From Deinococcus sp. (GTDB lineage Bacteria; Deinococcota; Deinococci; Deinococcales; Deinococcaceae): DNA of 6,406 nt. Both the position numbers and the translations under genes were made by a program. Position 1 is the stretch's first letter; every line of letters starts with the position of its first letter. The stretch lies in the NCBI GenBank assembly GCA_028287665.1, contig JAQBPF010000157.1, positions 1 to 6,406 of the forward strand, given 5' to 3'. The notes under the pieces are model-generated. The model made no database searches, was not told the origin of the DNA, and saw nothing but the letters and a program-made list of their open reading frames with translations. This document shows positions 1 through 5,601 of the stretch, piece by piece.

Positions 1-36
1 TTTGCCGATGCCGTCGGAGCCGCGCCAGCCAAATAA
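1..36 (+). CDS. 3' end of an unidentified gene (last 11 codons)
   Basis: The first frame reads FADAVGAAPAK and stops at TAA (34-36). Eight of the eleven codons begin with G, the usual coding bias in a G+C-rich genome, and an Ala-rich tail is a common way for such proteins to end. The gene would enter from the left, so nothing can be said of its function. An in-frame TGA follows at 49-51 inside a 15-base duplication of the gene end. The alternative frames over these bases, including two on the minus strand, show a weaker coding bias. The call rests on very little sequence. Confidence 0.4.
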   Translation, partial: FADAVGAAPAK

Positions 37-242
37 GGACCAGCCAAATGAGAATCAAGCGGAGAGGGGTGGAGGCTGCGGCTTTCGCCCCCTCTCTGTT
101 GTGCTGGACGGTACGGACCGGTCTAACAGTCAATGGGCTCAGCTACTGGGTCGGCGGAGCTTCTTCCGTGGCCCATTCTTCCTTGAGGACAGGAGCGGGA
201 GGTCAGGCCAAAACCGTTCACAGGGCTTTAAACCTGAGACCC
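37..242. other. Intergenic region without a supported gene
   Basis: Between the stop at 36 and the end of the 133-residue gene at 243 there is only the hairpin at 62-96. Two frames are open on the + strand, but their translations are rich in Arg, Ser, Gly and Trp with no domain-like pattern, and no ribosome site precedes the ATG at 48. A 6-bp inverted repeat, TCACAC (243-248) with GTGTGA (257-262), overlaps the stop codon of the minus-strand gene. It lacks a T run and is probably not a terminator. Confidence 0.5.
62..96 (+). terminator. Possible terminator hairpin after the leftmost gene
   Basis: GAGAGGGG (62-69) pairs perfectly with CCCCTCTC (89-96) around a 19-base loop. The stem is followed by the moderately T-rich TGTTGTG. 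It lies 26 bases after the TAA at 34-36, where a terminator for that gene would be expected. The T tract is weak, so this is a candidate only. Confidence 0.4.
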
Positions 243-644
243 TCACACGCTTTTCTGTGTGACGCCAACTCTGCCGCTTCCCTGCACCCGCCGCCCAACC
301 GCCCCCATCAGGTCATCCAACGTCCCGAATGAGCGCATTTCTGCGGCAGACAGCCACTCTTGCAGGGTGCCGTCTGGTTGGACCTCAAACGCGGCGGGCA
401 GCGGCACTCCATGCAGCCCAAATTCGGCGCGGAGTTCGTCGCGGTGCAGAAAGCGGACAGTTGGCCCCAAACGGCGCACAAAATCTCGCCATTCGCGCTT
501 CATTCCCAAGGGGCCATAGGTGACGGCACAGAGTTGGCACCCGTAGTCCTGCGGGCGCACCGTTTTGATCCAGAGGTCTTTCAGACCGTTCAGCACCCCG
601 CCATCAGCGTTGTACACAAAGATCAGGGGGGCGGGCTGGGTCAT
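243..644 (-). CDS. Conserved-type protein of unknown function with a C-x-x-C motif
   Basis: The product has 133 residues and no signal peptide or membrane segment, so it is probably cytoplasmic. It opens with a strand-helix pattern (PLIFVYNADGGVLNGLKDL, residues 6-24) followed by YGCQLCAVTYG (34-44), which places Cys36 and Cys39 in a C-x-x-C arrangement. HRDE at 67-70 and a DG turn near 91 follow. From memory, small bacterial proteins with a YNAD start and a C-x-L-C-A-x-TYG signature form a conserved family without an established role. The cysteine pair could be redox-active or bind metal, but this is inference. The ATG at 644 is favoured because a TAGTCT box ends exactly six bases before it and no Shine-Dalgarno site is present. 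The gene is divergent from the dioxygenase. Confidence 0.85.
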   Translation of the reverse strand: MTQPAPLIFVYNADGGVLNGLKDLWIKTVRPQDYGCQLCAVTYGPLGMKREWRDFVRRLGPTVRFLHRDELRAEFGLHGVPLPAAFEVQPDGTLQEWLSAAEMRSFGTLDDLMGAVGRRVQGSGRVGVTQKSV

Positions 645-650
645 CGGTAC

Positions 651-656
651 AGACTA
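651..656 (-). promoter_or_regulatory. TANNNT -10 box for a leaderless transcript (133-aa gene)
   Basis: On the minus strand TAGTCT is followed by six bases (GTACCG) and then the ATG at 644, so transcription would begin at or next to the start codon. Four other genes in the window have the same arrangement. No convincing -35 hexamer is visible at 16-18 bp. Confidence 0.6.
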
Positions 657-688
657 CGGGCGCCACCGCCAACAGACTGCGTGGATGC

Positions 689-730
689 CCCAGATTGGCC
701 GTCCCAGATTGGCCATCCCAGATTGGCCAC
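689..730. repeat. 14-bp tandem repeat, three copies
   Basis: CCCAGATTGGCC occurs three times without mismatch, each copy followed by a variable two-base tail (GT, AT, AC), giving units at 689-702, 703-716 and 717-730. It lies in the divergent spacer between the 133-residue gene and the dioxygenase, upstream of both proposed -10 boxes. It may be a binding site array or a slippage product. Nothing in the sequence identifies a regulator. Confidence 0.9.
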
Positions 731-735
731 CAACG

Positions 736-761
736 TTGCTTTAACACAGGCCGGGTAAGGT
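736..761 (+). promoter_or_regulatory. Possible promoter of the dioxygenase gene
   Basis: TAAGGT (756-761) fits the TANNNT box and would start transcription about 30 bases before the ATG, leaving room for the ribosome site at 787-792. A TTGCTT (736-741) lies upstream, but the 14-bp spacer is too short for a standard -35. The -10 alone is the better-supported part. Confidence 0.3.
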
Positions 762-786
762 GAATTCGGAAGGCAGTTGCACGCCC

Positions 787-792
787 AAGGAG
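787..792 (+). promoter_or_regulatory. Ribosome binding site deciding the dioxygenase start
   Basis: AAGGAG sits five bases before the ATG at 798. This fixes the start there and rules out the in-frame TTG at 777, which lies upstream of the site. Confidence 0.8.
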
Positions 793-797
793 ACCCC

Positions 798-1613
798 ATG
801 AACCAGCACCCGCACGTGAACCCCGCCCCTGAAGAAGACAACGATGATGAGATGGTCGGCACCCTGCTGAGCCGCCGGCGAGCGCTGAGGCTGCTGGGCT
901 TTGGCGGCGGCGCGGTGGCGTTGGCCGCAGGCAGCGTACTGGCCCAGCGCACTCCACCCCCCGGTGGGCAGGGCATGGGCACAGGCGGCACCAGCGCAGG
1001 CACCAGCGGCGCAACCAGCCTGCCCGGCTGCGTGGTCCGCCCCGCCCAGACCGAAGGCCCCTATTTTATTGACGAGAAGCTGAACCGCAGCGATATTCGC
1101 AAAGATTCGAAGTCGGGCAAGGTCAGCGCAGGCCTTCCGCTCACGCTGGATTTCGTGGTGTCGAAGGTGACGGTGGGCAGTTGTACGCCGCGTCGCCGCG
1201 TGCTGATAGATGTTTGGCAGTGCGACGCGTCAGGTGTGTATTCGGACGTATCGGGCAACACGGACGATTTCCTGCGTGGCTCGCAGGTGACCAATGCTCA
1301 GGGCAAGGCCAGCTTTACCACCATCTACCCCGGCTGGTACACGGGCCGCGCCGTCCACATCCACTTCAAGTTGCGTCCACTGGACGCCAGCGGCAAGCCC
1401 ACCGGAGAATTCACGTCGCAGCTCTTTTTTCCCGAAGCCGTAACCGACGCAGCGCACGCCGTCGCTCCCTATAAGAGCAAAGGCAAACGCAACACACTGA
1501 ACAGCACGGACGGCATCTACCGCAACGGCGGCAGCCAACTGCTGCTGAATCTGACGGGCAATCCTCAGAAGGGCTACCGCGCTACGTTCGATGTGGGGCT
1601 GAACATCGGCTGA
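798..1613 (+). CDS. Exported intradiol ring-cleavage dioxygenase (Tat signal)
   Basis: The 271-residue product belongs to the intradiol dioxygenases related to the protocatechuate 3,4-dioxygenase beta chain. These non-haem Fe(III) enzymes open catechol-type rings between the two hydroxylated carbons. Residues 25-49 form a Tat-type signal: SRRRALRLLG, a hydrophobic stretch, then VLA before Gln50. A Gly/Thr/Ser-rich linker covers about 53-74. The catalytic domain begins with TEGPYF (85-90). Expected iron ligands are Tyr148 (in IDVWQCDASGVY), Tyr181 and His187/His189 (in YPGWYTGRAVHIHF). The Tyr-to-His distance of six is shorter than in protocatechuate dioxygenase and typical of secreted members of the family. 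Tat export fits an enzyme folded with its metal inside the cell. The substrate cannot be told. It converges on the HNH gene and has no partner alpha subunit nearby. Confidence 0.93.
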   Translation: MNQHPHVNPAPEEDNDDEMVGTLLSRRRALRLLGFGGGAVALAAGSVLAQRTPPPGGQGMGTGGTSAGTSGATSLPGCVVRPAQTEGPYFIDEKLNRSDIRKDSKSGKVSAGLPLTLDFVVSKVTVGSCTPRRRVLIDVWQCDASGVYSDVSGNTDDFLRGSQVTNAQGKASFTTIYPGWYTGRAVHIHFKLRPLDASGKPTGEFTSQLFFPEAVTDAAHAVAPYKSKGKRNTLNSTDGIYRNGGSQLLLNLTGNPQKGYRATFDVGLNIG

Positions 1614-1656
1614 GGCCCCGTCACCGCAGCACCTTCACCACCGCCCGATCAAGCCC

Positions 1657-1983
1657 TCAGCGCACCCGAATCCCTTTGCTGGGCGGCTGCTTGCTGATCC
1701 ACGCCACAAACCGCCGCACGTCTTCATGGGCCAGCAGCGCGTCTACCGATGAATATTCTCCGGCCAGCTCGGCATTGGTGAAGGTGCGGTGCAGGAACTT
1801 GTGGCAGGGCGGACAGAGCAGCACAGTCGGCAGGGCCTGGATTTTTACGCCCTGCCGACGCCCCTGTGATTTGGGAATCAGATGATGCTCGGTCAGGTGC
1901 GGTACGGCCCGCTCACACAGGCCGCAGCGGTCAGGATCGCGGGGCGGGGGCGGCCAATCGGGAACAGGCAGACGGCGGGCCAT
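1657..1983 (-). CDS. Small HNH-endonuclease-like protein
   Basis: The product has 108 residues. It shows a zinc-ribbon-like HNH core: CGLC (Cys20, Cys23), [13 protein letters not shown] (His33/His34), then [11 protein letters not shown] (Cys57, Cys60, His61, His65). The two cysteine pairs would bind a structural metal and the histidines would form the beta-beta-alpha-metal nuclease site. The position where canonical HNH proteins have Asn (NLVLLC) is Thr53 here (TVLLC). The tail, with [10 protein letters not shown] and ending in WISKQP, resembles the small single-domain HNH family that includes Bacillus YisB. Its role is unknown, and no methylase or phage packaging gene is adjacent. It follows the nucleotidyltransferase by 50 bases on the same strand. 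No Shine-Dalgarno site is seen; a TAGCCT box lies nine bases before the ATG. Confidence 0.85.
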   Translation of the reverse strand: MARRLPVPDWPPPPRDPDRCGLCERAVPHLTEHHLIPKSQGRRQGVKIQALPTVLLCPPCHKFLHRTFTNAELAGEYSSVDALLAHEDVRRFVAWISKQPPSKGIRVR

Positions 1984-1992
1984 CAGGCGATC

Positions 1993-1998
1993 AGGCTA
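1993..1998 (-). promoter_or_regulatory. TANNNT box before the HNH gene
   Basis: On the minus strand TAGCCT is followed by nine bases and the ATG at 1983. The gap is slightly longer than at the other leaderless starts, so the transcript would have a leader of only a few bases. It could also be chance, with the gene read from the upstream nucleotidyltransferase. Confidence 0.35.
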
Positions 1999-2011
1999 GG
2001 GCAGGCCCCCG

Positions 2012-2026
2012 CCCTCAGACTGAGGG
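2012..2026. repeat. Short palindrome between nucleotidyltransferase and HNH genes
   Basis: CCCTCAG and CTGAGGG flank a single A, giving a perfect 15-base inverted repeat that can fold with a three-base loop. It begins seven bases after the stop of the nucleotidyltransferase gene on the minus strand. No T run follows on either strand, so it may be a weak pause, a 3'-end stabilising hairpin or a protein site rather than an intrinsic terminator. Confidence 0.5.
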
Positions 2027-2033
2027 ACCGCTT

Positions 2034-2843
2034 TCAGTTGGACGGCGGTGCGAGCTGACCTTCCAGAGCCTCCAGCACCTCAGCGCGTGGATCGAGATTC
2101 AGGCGGATGGCCAGATCGCGGGCCAAGTTCAGGGCGGCGTGGCAGGCCTCACCCGCCGTTCCGCTGACGGTTTCATTCAGGGCAGCCAACAGGGCGGGCG
2201 GCAGGTCACGTTCAGCATCTTTGGCAGGTGACTGCCGTTGCGCCGCACCCACTGCCAACCGCCCCAACTGCAACAGGCCCCCGCGCACCCAGTTCAGCAG
2301 TTCCCAGGCCCGCAACGCCTCTCCGCGCACCGCAACGGCAGAGGCAAAGACCAGCCAATTCAGCGCATCATCCAGAACTGCCTGGGCAGCCGGGACCGTC
2401 GAGGCAAACGGCGGCTCAGACGACCCGGCCCTCAAAATGGCCGCCAACTGGCCGCCCTGATCCTTGATGAGCATCTGGGCCGGGTCGCCTCCTCCATTGG
2501 GCCAGCCGCGCACCTGCTCCAGCGCCGACACAGGTTCGATGTGCAGTTCTATCCGCAACAACTCGGGCGTCACGACATTGGGGGTGCCAAACGGGTTGAC
2601 CACGGCCAAAGCGACCGGAGTGAGGCCACCCAGAAAGGCAAAGGCGTCTATGGTCTGGCCTGGACCGACAAAGGCGTAGTACTCCAGGTCGCTCCAGGCA
2701 TCAGCGGCGGGTGAACCGTCGGCGCGGGTCTGGGTGCGGCTGCCATAAGCCAACGCGCACACCACGCGGTCATCGGCCCGCAGCGCCGCACGGACACGGC
2801 CATCCAGAATGTTCAGGGCATGCAGGCGGGCGGCAGAGTCCAT
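2034..2843 (-). CDS. Nucleotidyltransferase related to Lnu(B)/Lnu(F) proteins
   Basis: Counted from the ATG at 2843 the protein has 269 residues and appears cytoplasmic. The polymerase-beta-type nucleotidyltransferase signature is visible: YGS (33-35), then WSDLEYYAFV (50-59) supplying Asp52 and Glu54, and LRIELHIEP (96-104) with Glu99 as a likely third metal-binding carboxylate. AQMLIKDQGGQL (122-133) matches a segment I recall from Lnu(F)-type lincosamide nucleotidyltransferases, and a helical C-terminal half follows as in that family. Between GS and D-x-E there is a longer loop, rich in Ala, Asp and Ser, than I recall in those enzymes. Such proteins transfer a nucleotide to a small molecule, but nothing here shows that an antibiotic is the substrate. 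A GTG at 2885 would add 14 residues; the ATG is preferred because TACTCT lies six bases before it and homologues begin there. Confidence 0.78.
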   Translation of the reverse strand: MDSAARLHALNILDGRVRAALRADDRVVCALAYGSRTQTRADGSPAADAWSDLEYYAFVGPGQTIDAFAFLGGLTPVALAVVNPFGTPNVVTPELLRIELHIEPVSALEQVRGWPNGGGDPAQMLIKDQGGQLAAILRAGSSEPPFASTVPAAQAVLDDALNWLVFASAVAVRGEALRAWELLNWVRGGLLQLGRLAVGAAQRQSPAKDAERDLPPALLAALNETVSGTAGEACHAALNLARDLAIRLNLDPRAEVLEALEGQLAPPSN

Positions 2844-2849
2844 GGCACC

Positions 2850-2855
2850 AGAGTA
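2850..2855 (-). promoter_or_regulatory. TANNNT -10 box for a leaderless transcript (nucleotidyltransferase)
   Basis: On the minus strand TACTCT is followed by GGTGCC and the ATG at 2843. The six-base gap is the same as for the genes starting at 644 and 5595. It supports the ATG rather than the GTG at 2885, which would lie upstream of the promoter box. Confidence 0.55.
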
Positions 2856-2944
2856 GTTGACCCACCCTTGGCCATCACCCAACACACCGCCCTGCTAGAT
2901 AAAGGCCCGTCAGATGCTCAAAGTCGGCGCTCATGCACGGCAGG

Positions 2945-2950
2945 TAGCAT
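2945..2950 (+). promoter_or_regulatory. TANNNT -10 box for a leaderless transcript (secreted protein)
   Basis: TAGCAT is followed by seven bases (AGGCACC) and the ATG at 2958. There is no Shine-Dalgarno site. The 114-base divergent spacer therefore holds two back-to-back promoters of the same kind. Confidence 0.55.
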
Positions 2951-2957
2951 AGGCACC

Positions 2958-3824
2958 ATGCGTTTAGCCTCTCTGCCCTCCCGCGTTCCGGGCCTGCTGT
3001 TGTTGCCTGCCCTGCTTGTGTCTGTTGCTGCCAGCTCTGCCCTGGCCCAGACGACGCCCGCAACCCCGGCCCCGGCGACCCCAGCGGTCCCGGCCACGAC
3101 CTCACAGCCTGCCCGCACGCCTGTTGCTGGCGCAGCCTCAGCAGCCACCACCCGTGCGGCCAGCGCTATTGCCGTCGAGGTTGGCAGCGTCATCAAGGGA
3201 CAGATCGTGACCTGCCCCGCCGCCCTGAAGCTGAGCGTTCAGGCTGTCTGTCTGTATTCCAAAAACAGCCCGGCCACCCTGCGGACCCTGGTTCGCGGCA
3301 AGCTGGCAGGCCGCGCTCTGGGCGAGTGGAAAACGACGGGCACCAGCAGCACCCTGCTGGCCTCCGAGACCATCAATGGACCTGTGGGCGCGTTTGTGCT
3401 GCTGAGGGGCCTCTCGGCCACCGAATCACTGGTGGTCATCGACGCTGTAACGGCAACCGCCAAAGCCAACACCGCCGCTCGGCCTGCCACCCCCGCCGGA
3501 ATTGTGAAGGGCCAGCCGTATGTGCTGGGCCGCGACCTGATCGGTGTGGTCAACGTCACCGCACTGGGCAGCAACAAATACCGCCTGAATGCAGGCGACT
3601 CGGCCCTGACCGTCACGGTAGGAGCCAAGAGCGCGCAGTTGAGCGGCGGCCAGACCACCGCAGGCAACGTAGAATTGCCCTTCGTTCCGGCCACAGACGG
3701 CAAGAACCTGATCTTCCCCTTGCTGGGCCTGCGCTCGCTGGGCTGCACGGTCACACCTGCCGGAGCCACCGTTACTGTTGCCTGCGGTCAGGCCAGCATC
3801 GGCCTGCGTCCCATCGTGTTCTGA
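2958..3824 (+). CDS. Secreted protein with copper-amine-oxidase-N-like domain
   Basis: The 288-residue product starts with a clear Sec signal peptide: a basic start, the hydrophobic run LLLLPALLVSVAASSALA, and probable cleavage after Ala30. An Ala/Pro/Thr-rich linker follows (about 32-68). The middle part (about 70-170) has beta-rich alternation and two cysteines (Cys86, Cys98), but I recognise no family in it. The C-terminal part (about 205-278) has VTVGAKSAQLSGG, a variable stretch, then LIFPLLGLRSLGCTV and a final strand. This is the layout of the copper-amine-oxidase N-terminal-like (stalk) domain found in many secreted bacterial proteins. Cys263 and Cys276 lie in it and could pair. The ATG at 2958 is chosen because the signal peptide begins there; an in-frame GTG/ATG extension upstream would overlap the divergent gene and spoil the signal. 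Function is unknown, perhaps envelope-associated. Confidence 0.8.
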   Translation: MRLASLPSRVPGLLLLPALLVSVAASSALAQTTPATPAPATPAVPATTSQPARTPVAGAASAATTRAASAIAVEVGSVIKGQIVTCPAALKLSVQAVCLYSKNSPATLRTLVRGKLAGRALGEWKTTGTSSTLLASETINGPVGAFVLLRGLSATESLVVIDAVTATAKANTAARPATPAGIVKGQPYVLGRDLIGVVNVTALGSNKYRLNAGDSALTVTVGAKSAQLSGGQTTAGNVELPFVPATDGKNLIFPLLGLRSLGCTVTPAGATVTVACGQASIGLRPIVF

Positions 3825-3895
3825 AGCGGTAGAGAGACAGGCTTCACTGGATCTGTGGCCCAGCTGAATGAATCCTCTGCTGAAAGGGCTCAGGC

Positions 3896-4120
3896 TCACT
3901 GCTCGGGAGGGATGCAAAGCCACAGCTCGGTGGTGCGGGTGGGAACATCTTGGAGCCACTCCAGCAAGAGGATGGCATCAAGGGATAACTTGAGAACTCT
4001 TACCCCCCACTGATTCCCGAGCCCTTCCCTTGCCAATTCACGTCTGACAGGGTTGTGGGACTTGCTCAAGATCTCTTCGGGTGGGGAGTGACGGACGGCT
4101 GGATGCCCACTTGCTGGACC
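3896..4120 (-). pseudogene. Orphan reading frame, possibly a remnant of a longer gene
   Basis: On the minus strand a frame is open from 4120 to a TGA at 3898-3896. From a TTG at 4069 it would encode 57 residues, including HNPVRRELAREGLGNQWGV and LDAILLLEWLQDV and ending in CIPPEQ. The regular spacing of leucines and charged residues looks like genuine helical protein. However, there is no ATG, no ribosome site and no TANNNT box at a suitable distance, and a TGA closes the frame upstream at 4121-4123. The codons include AGA, AGG, TTA and GTA, which are rare in the neighbouring genes. I do not recognise the family. It may be the 3' end of a gene whose front part was lost or frameshifted, or a transferred fragment. 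Confidence 0.35.
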
Positions 4121-4148
4121 TCAGGGTGTTTTCTGATCTGGTGGCCTG

Positions 4149-4193
4149 CGGTGGGTGGTGATGCCGAGCCGCAGAGATGAGGCCCACCCACCG
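4149..4193. repeat. 10-bp perfect inverted repeat
   Basis: CGGTGGGTGG (4149-4158) pairs perfectly with CCACCCACCG (4184-4193) around a 25-base loop. It lies just outside the upstream end of the orphan reading frame. No T run follows on either strand. Confidence 0.6.
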
Positions 4194-4220
4194 ATCAAGC
4201 CGACCAGACTTCAATACAAC

Positions 4221-4259
4221 AGCAGCAGGGCCGCCAACGGAAGAGGCAGCCCCGCTGCT
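4221..4259 (-). terminator. Possible terminator hairpin of the MFS gene
   Basis: AGCAGCAGGGC (4221-4231) pairs with GCCCCGCTGCT (4249-4259) with one mismatch, giving an 11-bp stem and a 17-base loop. On the minus strand it lies about 65 bases after the MFS stop and is followed by GTTGTATTG, a weak T tract. On the + strand it is followed by four Ts (4259-4262), so it could act in either direction. Confidence 0.3.
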
Positions 4260-4323
4260 TTTGGGTCATTTCAGGCTCTGCCAGTTCTGGCTTCTGAACT
4301 GCAACTCTCTTCAGTGCACAGGT

Positions 4324-5595
4324 TCAGGCGGGGGCCACCCGTGCTCCCACCTGCCGGGTCACGCCCAACGCCAGCCCAGCGGCCAGAATCGCCAGGACTC
4401 CAGCGGCCAGGAAAGCCGGGCCGTAAGTTCCCAACGATTCGCGGGCCAGGCCGCCCAATGCAGTTGCCGAGGCGGCCCCCAGTTGGTGCGAAAAGAAAAC
4501 CCAGCCGTAAACCGTGCCCACATTCGCTGTTCCGAAGGTGCGGGCGGTGAGGGCCACGGTGGGCGGCACGGTGGCGATGTAATCCAGGCCAAAGAGGACT
4601 GCGAAGAACACCAGACCTGTGCCGGGGGGCAGCAGTGGCAGGGCCAGCAGACTCAGGCCCCGGAAGGCGTAGTAGCCTGCCAGCAACAGGCGTGGGTCAA
4701 CGCGGTCGGTGAGGTACCCACTGCCCAGTGTGCCCACAAAGTTGAAAGCTCCCATCAGGGCCAGCATTCCGGCGGCGTACCCGGCTGTGAGGCCTAGGTC
4801 GCCGCAGTAGGCGATGAAGTGCGTGCCGATGATGCCGTTGCTGGTGGCCCCGCATACCAGAAAGGTGACGCTGAGCAGCCAGAAATCCCGCGACCGAAGC
4901 GCCCGGCGCATCACCCCTGCATCGGGTTTGGCGGGCACAACGACTGGGGCGGTAGGGTCGAGCGGGCGGCCATCCAGGCCCAGACCCACCTCTGCCGGAC
5001 GGTCCCGCAGGAGGGCCCAAAATACGGGTGTAAGCAGCAGGGCCAGCACGCCGATGCCCGCACTGGCAGCCCGCCATCCTGCGCCCTGTGCGGCCAGAGT
5101 CAGCAGCGGAATAAACATCAGTTGCCCTGCGCTGGTGGCGGCCCCGAAAACGCCCGTGACCAGCCCGCGCCGTGCCTGAAACCAGCGGGCCGCCACAGTC
5201 GCTCCCAGAACACTGCCGACCAGTCCGGTTCCCAGGCCACTCAGCACGCCCCACAGCACAAACAGGTGAACCTCGGTGCGGATCAGGGCACTCAGGCCAA
5301 ACGAGAGGGCCACCAGCAGCAGGCCCACCGTGGCGACCCGGCGCGGGCCATGCCGGTCCATCAGGTAACCGCTGAGGGGAGCGCCGAGGCCGAACATCAG
5401 CAGACCCACGCTGACGGCGGCGCTGAGGGTGGTCAGGCCAAAGCCCGTGCCGACTTCCATCGGTTTCAGAAACACGCCGGGGGCCGACCGTGCGCCAGCA
5501 GCCAGCAGCAACGCGGCAATGGTGATGGCAACGATAATTCCAGCCCGGCCGCGCATCATTCCGCCGCCCGGCTTCCCTGCACCCGCATTCATCAT
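4324..5595 (-). CDS. Major facilitator superfamily transporter
   Basis: The product is a 423-residue inner-membrane carrier with about twelve hydrophobic segments, six on each side of a hydrophilic central loop (about 197-234). The MFS motif A appears as GYLMDRHGPRRV (76-87) after the second segment and as a shorter copy GYLTDRVDPR (293-302) in the second half. The first segment ends with RSAPGVFLKPM, and RDRPAEVGL closes the N-terminal half. Both recall the monocarboxylate / oxalate-formate-type branch of MFS, so an organic anion is a reasonable but unproven substrate. Two ATGs stand together at 5595 and 5592; the first is chosen because TAGAGT lies six bases upstream. A GGAGG at 5616-5620 is 19 bases away, too far to serve as ribosome site. 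The gene is divergent from pspA and has no cotranscribed neighbour. Confidence 0.94.
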   Translation of the reverse strand: MMNAGAGKPGGGMMRGRAGIIVAITIAALLLAAGARSAPGVFLKPMEVGTGFGLTTLSAAVSVGLLMFGLGAPLSGYLMDRHGPRRVATVGLLLVALSFGLSALIRTEVHLFVLWGVLSGLGTGLVGSVLGATVAARWFQARRGLVTGVFGAATSAGQLMFIPLLTLAAQGAGWRAASAGIGVLALLLTPVFWALLRDRPAEVGLGLDGRPLDPTAPVVVPAKPDAGVMRRALRSRDFWLLSVTFLVCGATSNGIIGTHFIAYCGDLGLTAGYAAGMLALMGAFNFVGTLGSGYLTDRVDPRLLLAGYYAFRGLSLLALPLLPPGTGLVFFAVLFGLDYIATVPPTVALTARTFGTANVGTVYGWVFFSHQLGAASATALGGLARESLGTYGPAFLAAGVLAILAAGLALGVTRQVGARVAPA

Positions 5596-5601
5596 GCCTT
5601 G

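Larger units (their letters stand above)
3825..4323. other. 499-base stretch without an intact gene
   Basis: No frame here shows both a plausible start and a full-length domain. What can be seen is an orphan minus-strand reading frame (3896-4120), a 10-bp inverted repeat (4149-4193), a terminator-like hairpin (4221-4259) and a smaller inverted repeat, CAGTTC (4282-4287) with GAACTG (4296-4301). Just after the stop at 3824, TGAAGC (3822-3827) can pair with GCTTCA (3841-3846), but there is no T run. The region is visibly richer in A and T than its neighbours, consistent with decayed or foreign DNA. Confidence 0.6.

Noticed and set aside
2..332. Two overlapping + strand frames of 86 and 94 codons (2-262 and 48-332)
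   Set aside because: They overlap each other and run into the minus-strand gene. Their translations have no domain-like pattern and no ribosome site or promoter box precedes the starts.
689..730. Tandem repeat considered as a CRISPR array
   Set aside because: Units are 14 bp with only two variable bases, so there are no spacers, and no cas gene is near.
604..1014. Minus-strand frames of 120-136 codons opposite the start of the dioxygenase
   Set aside because: They are antisense to the signal peptide and linker of a well-supported gene, cross the tandem repeat, and have Pro/Arg/Cys-rich shadow composition.
1657..2843. HNH protein plus nucleotidyltransferase as a possible defence pair
   Set aside because: The nucleotidyltransferase resembles small-molecule Lnu enzymes, not CD-NTase or MNT toxin-antitoxin types. 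The HNH gene may have its own promoter box, and no other defence or mobile gene is near.
3239..3959. Minus-strand frames of 176-177 codons opposite the secreted protein
   Set aside because: They are antisense to a gene with a signal peptide and a recognisable domain; no start signals are present.
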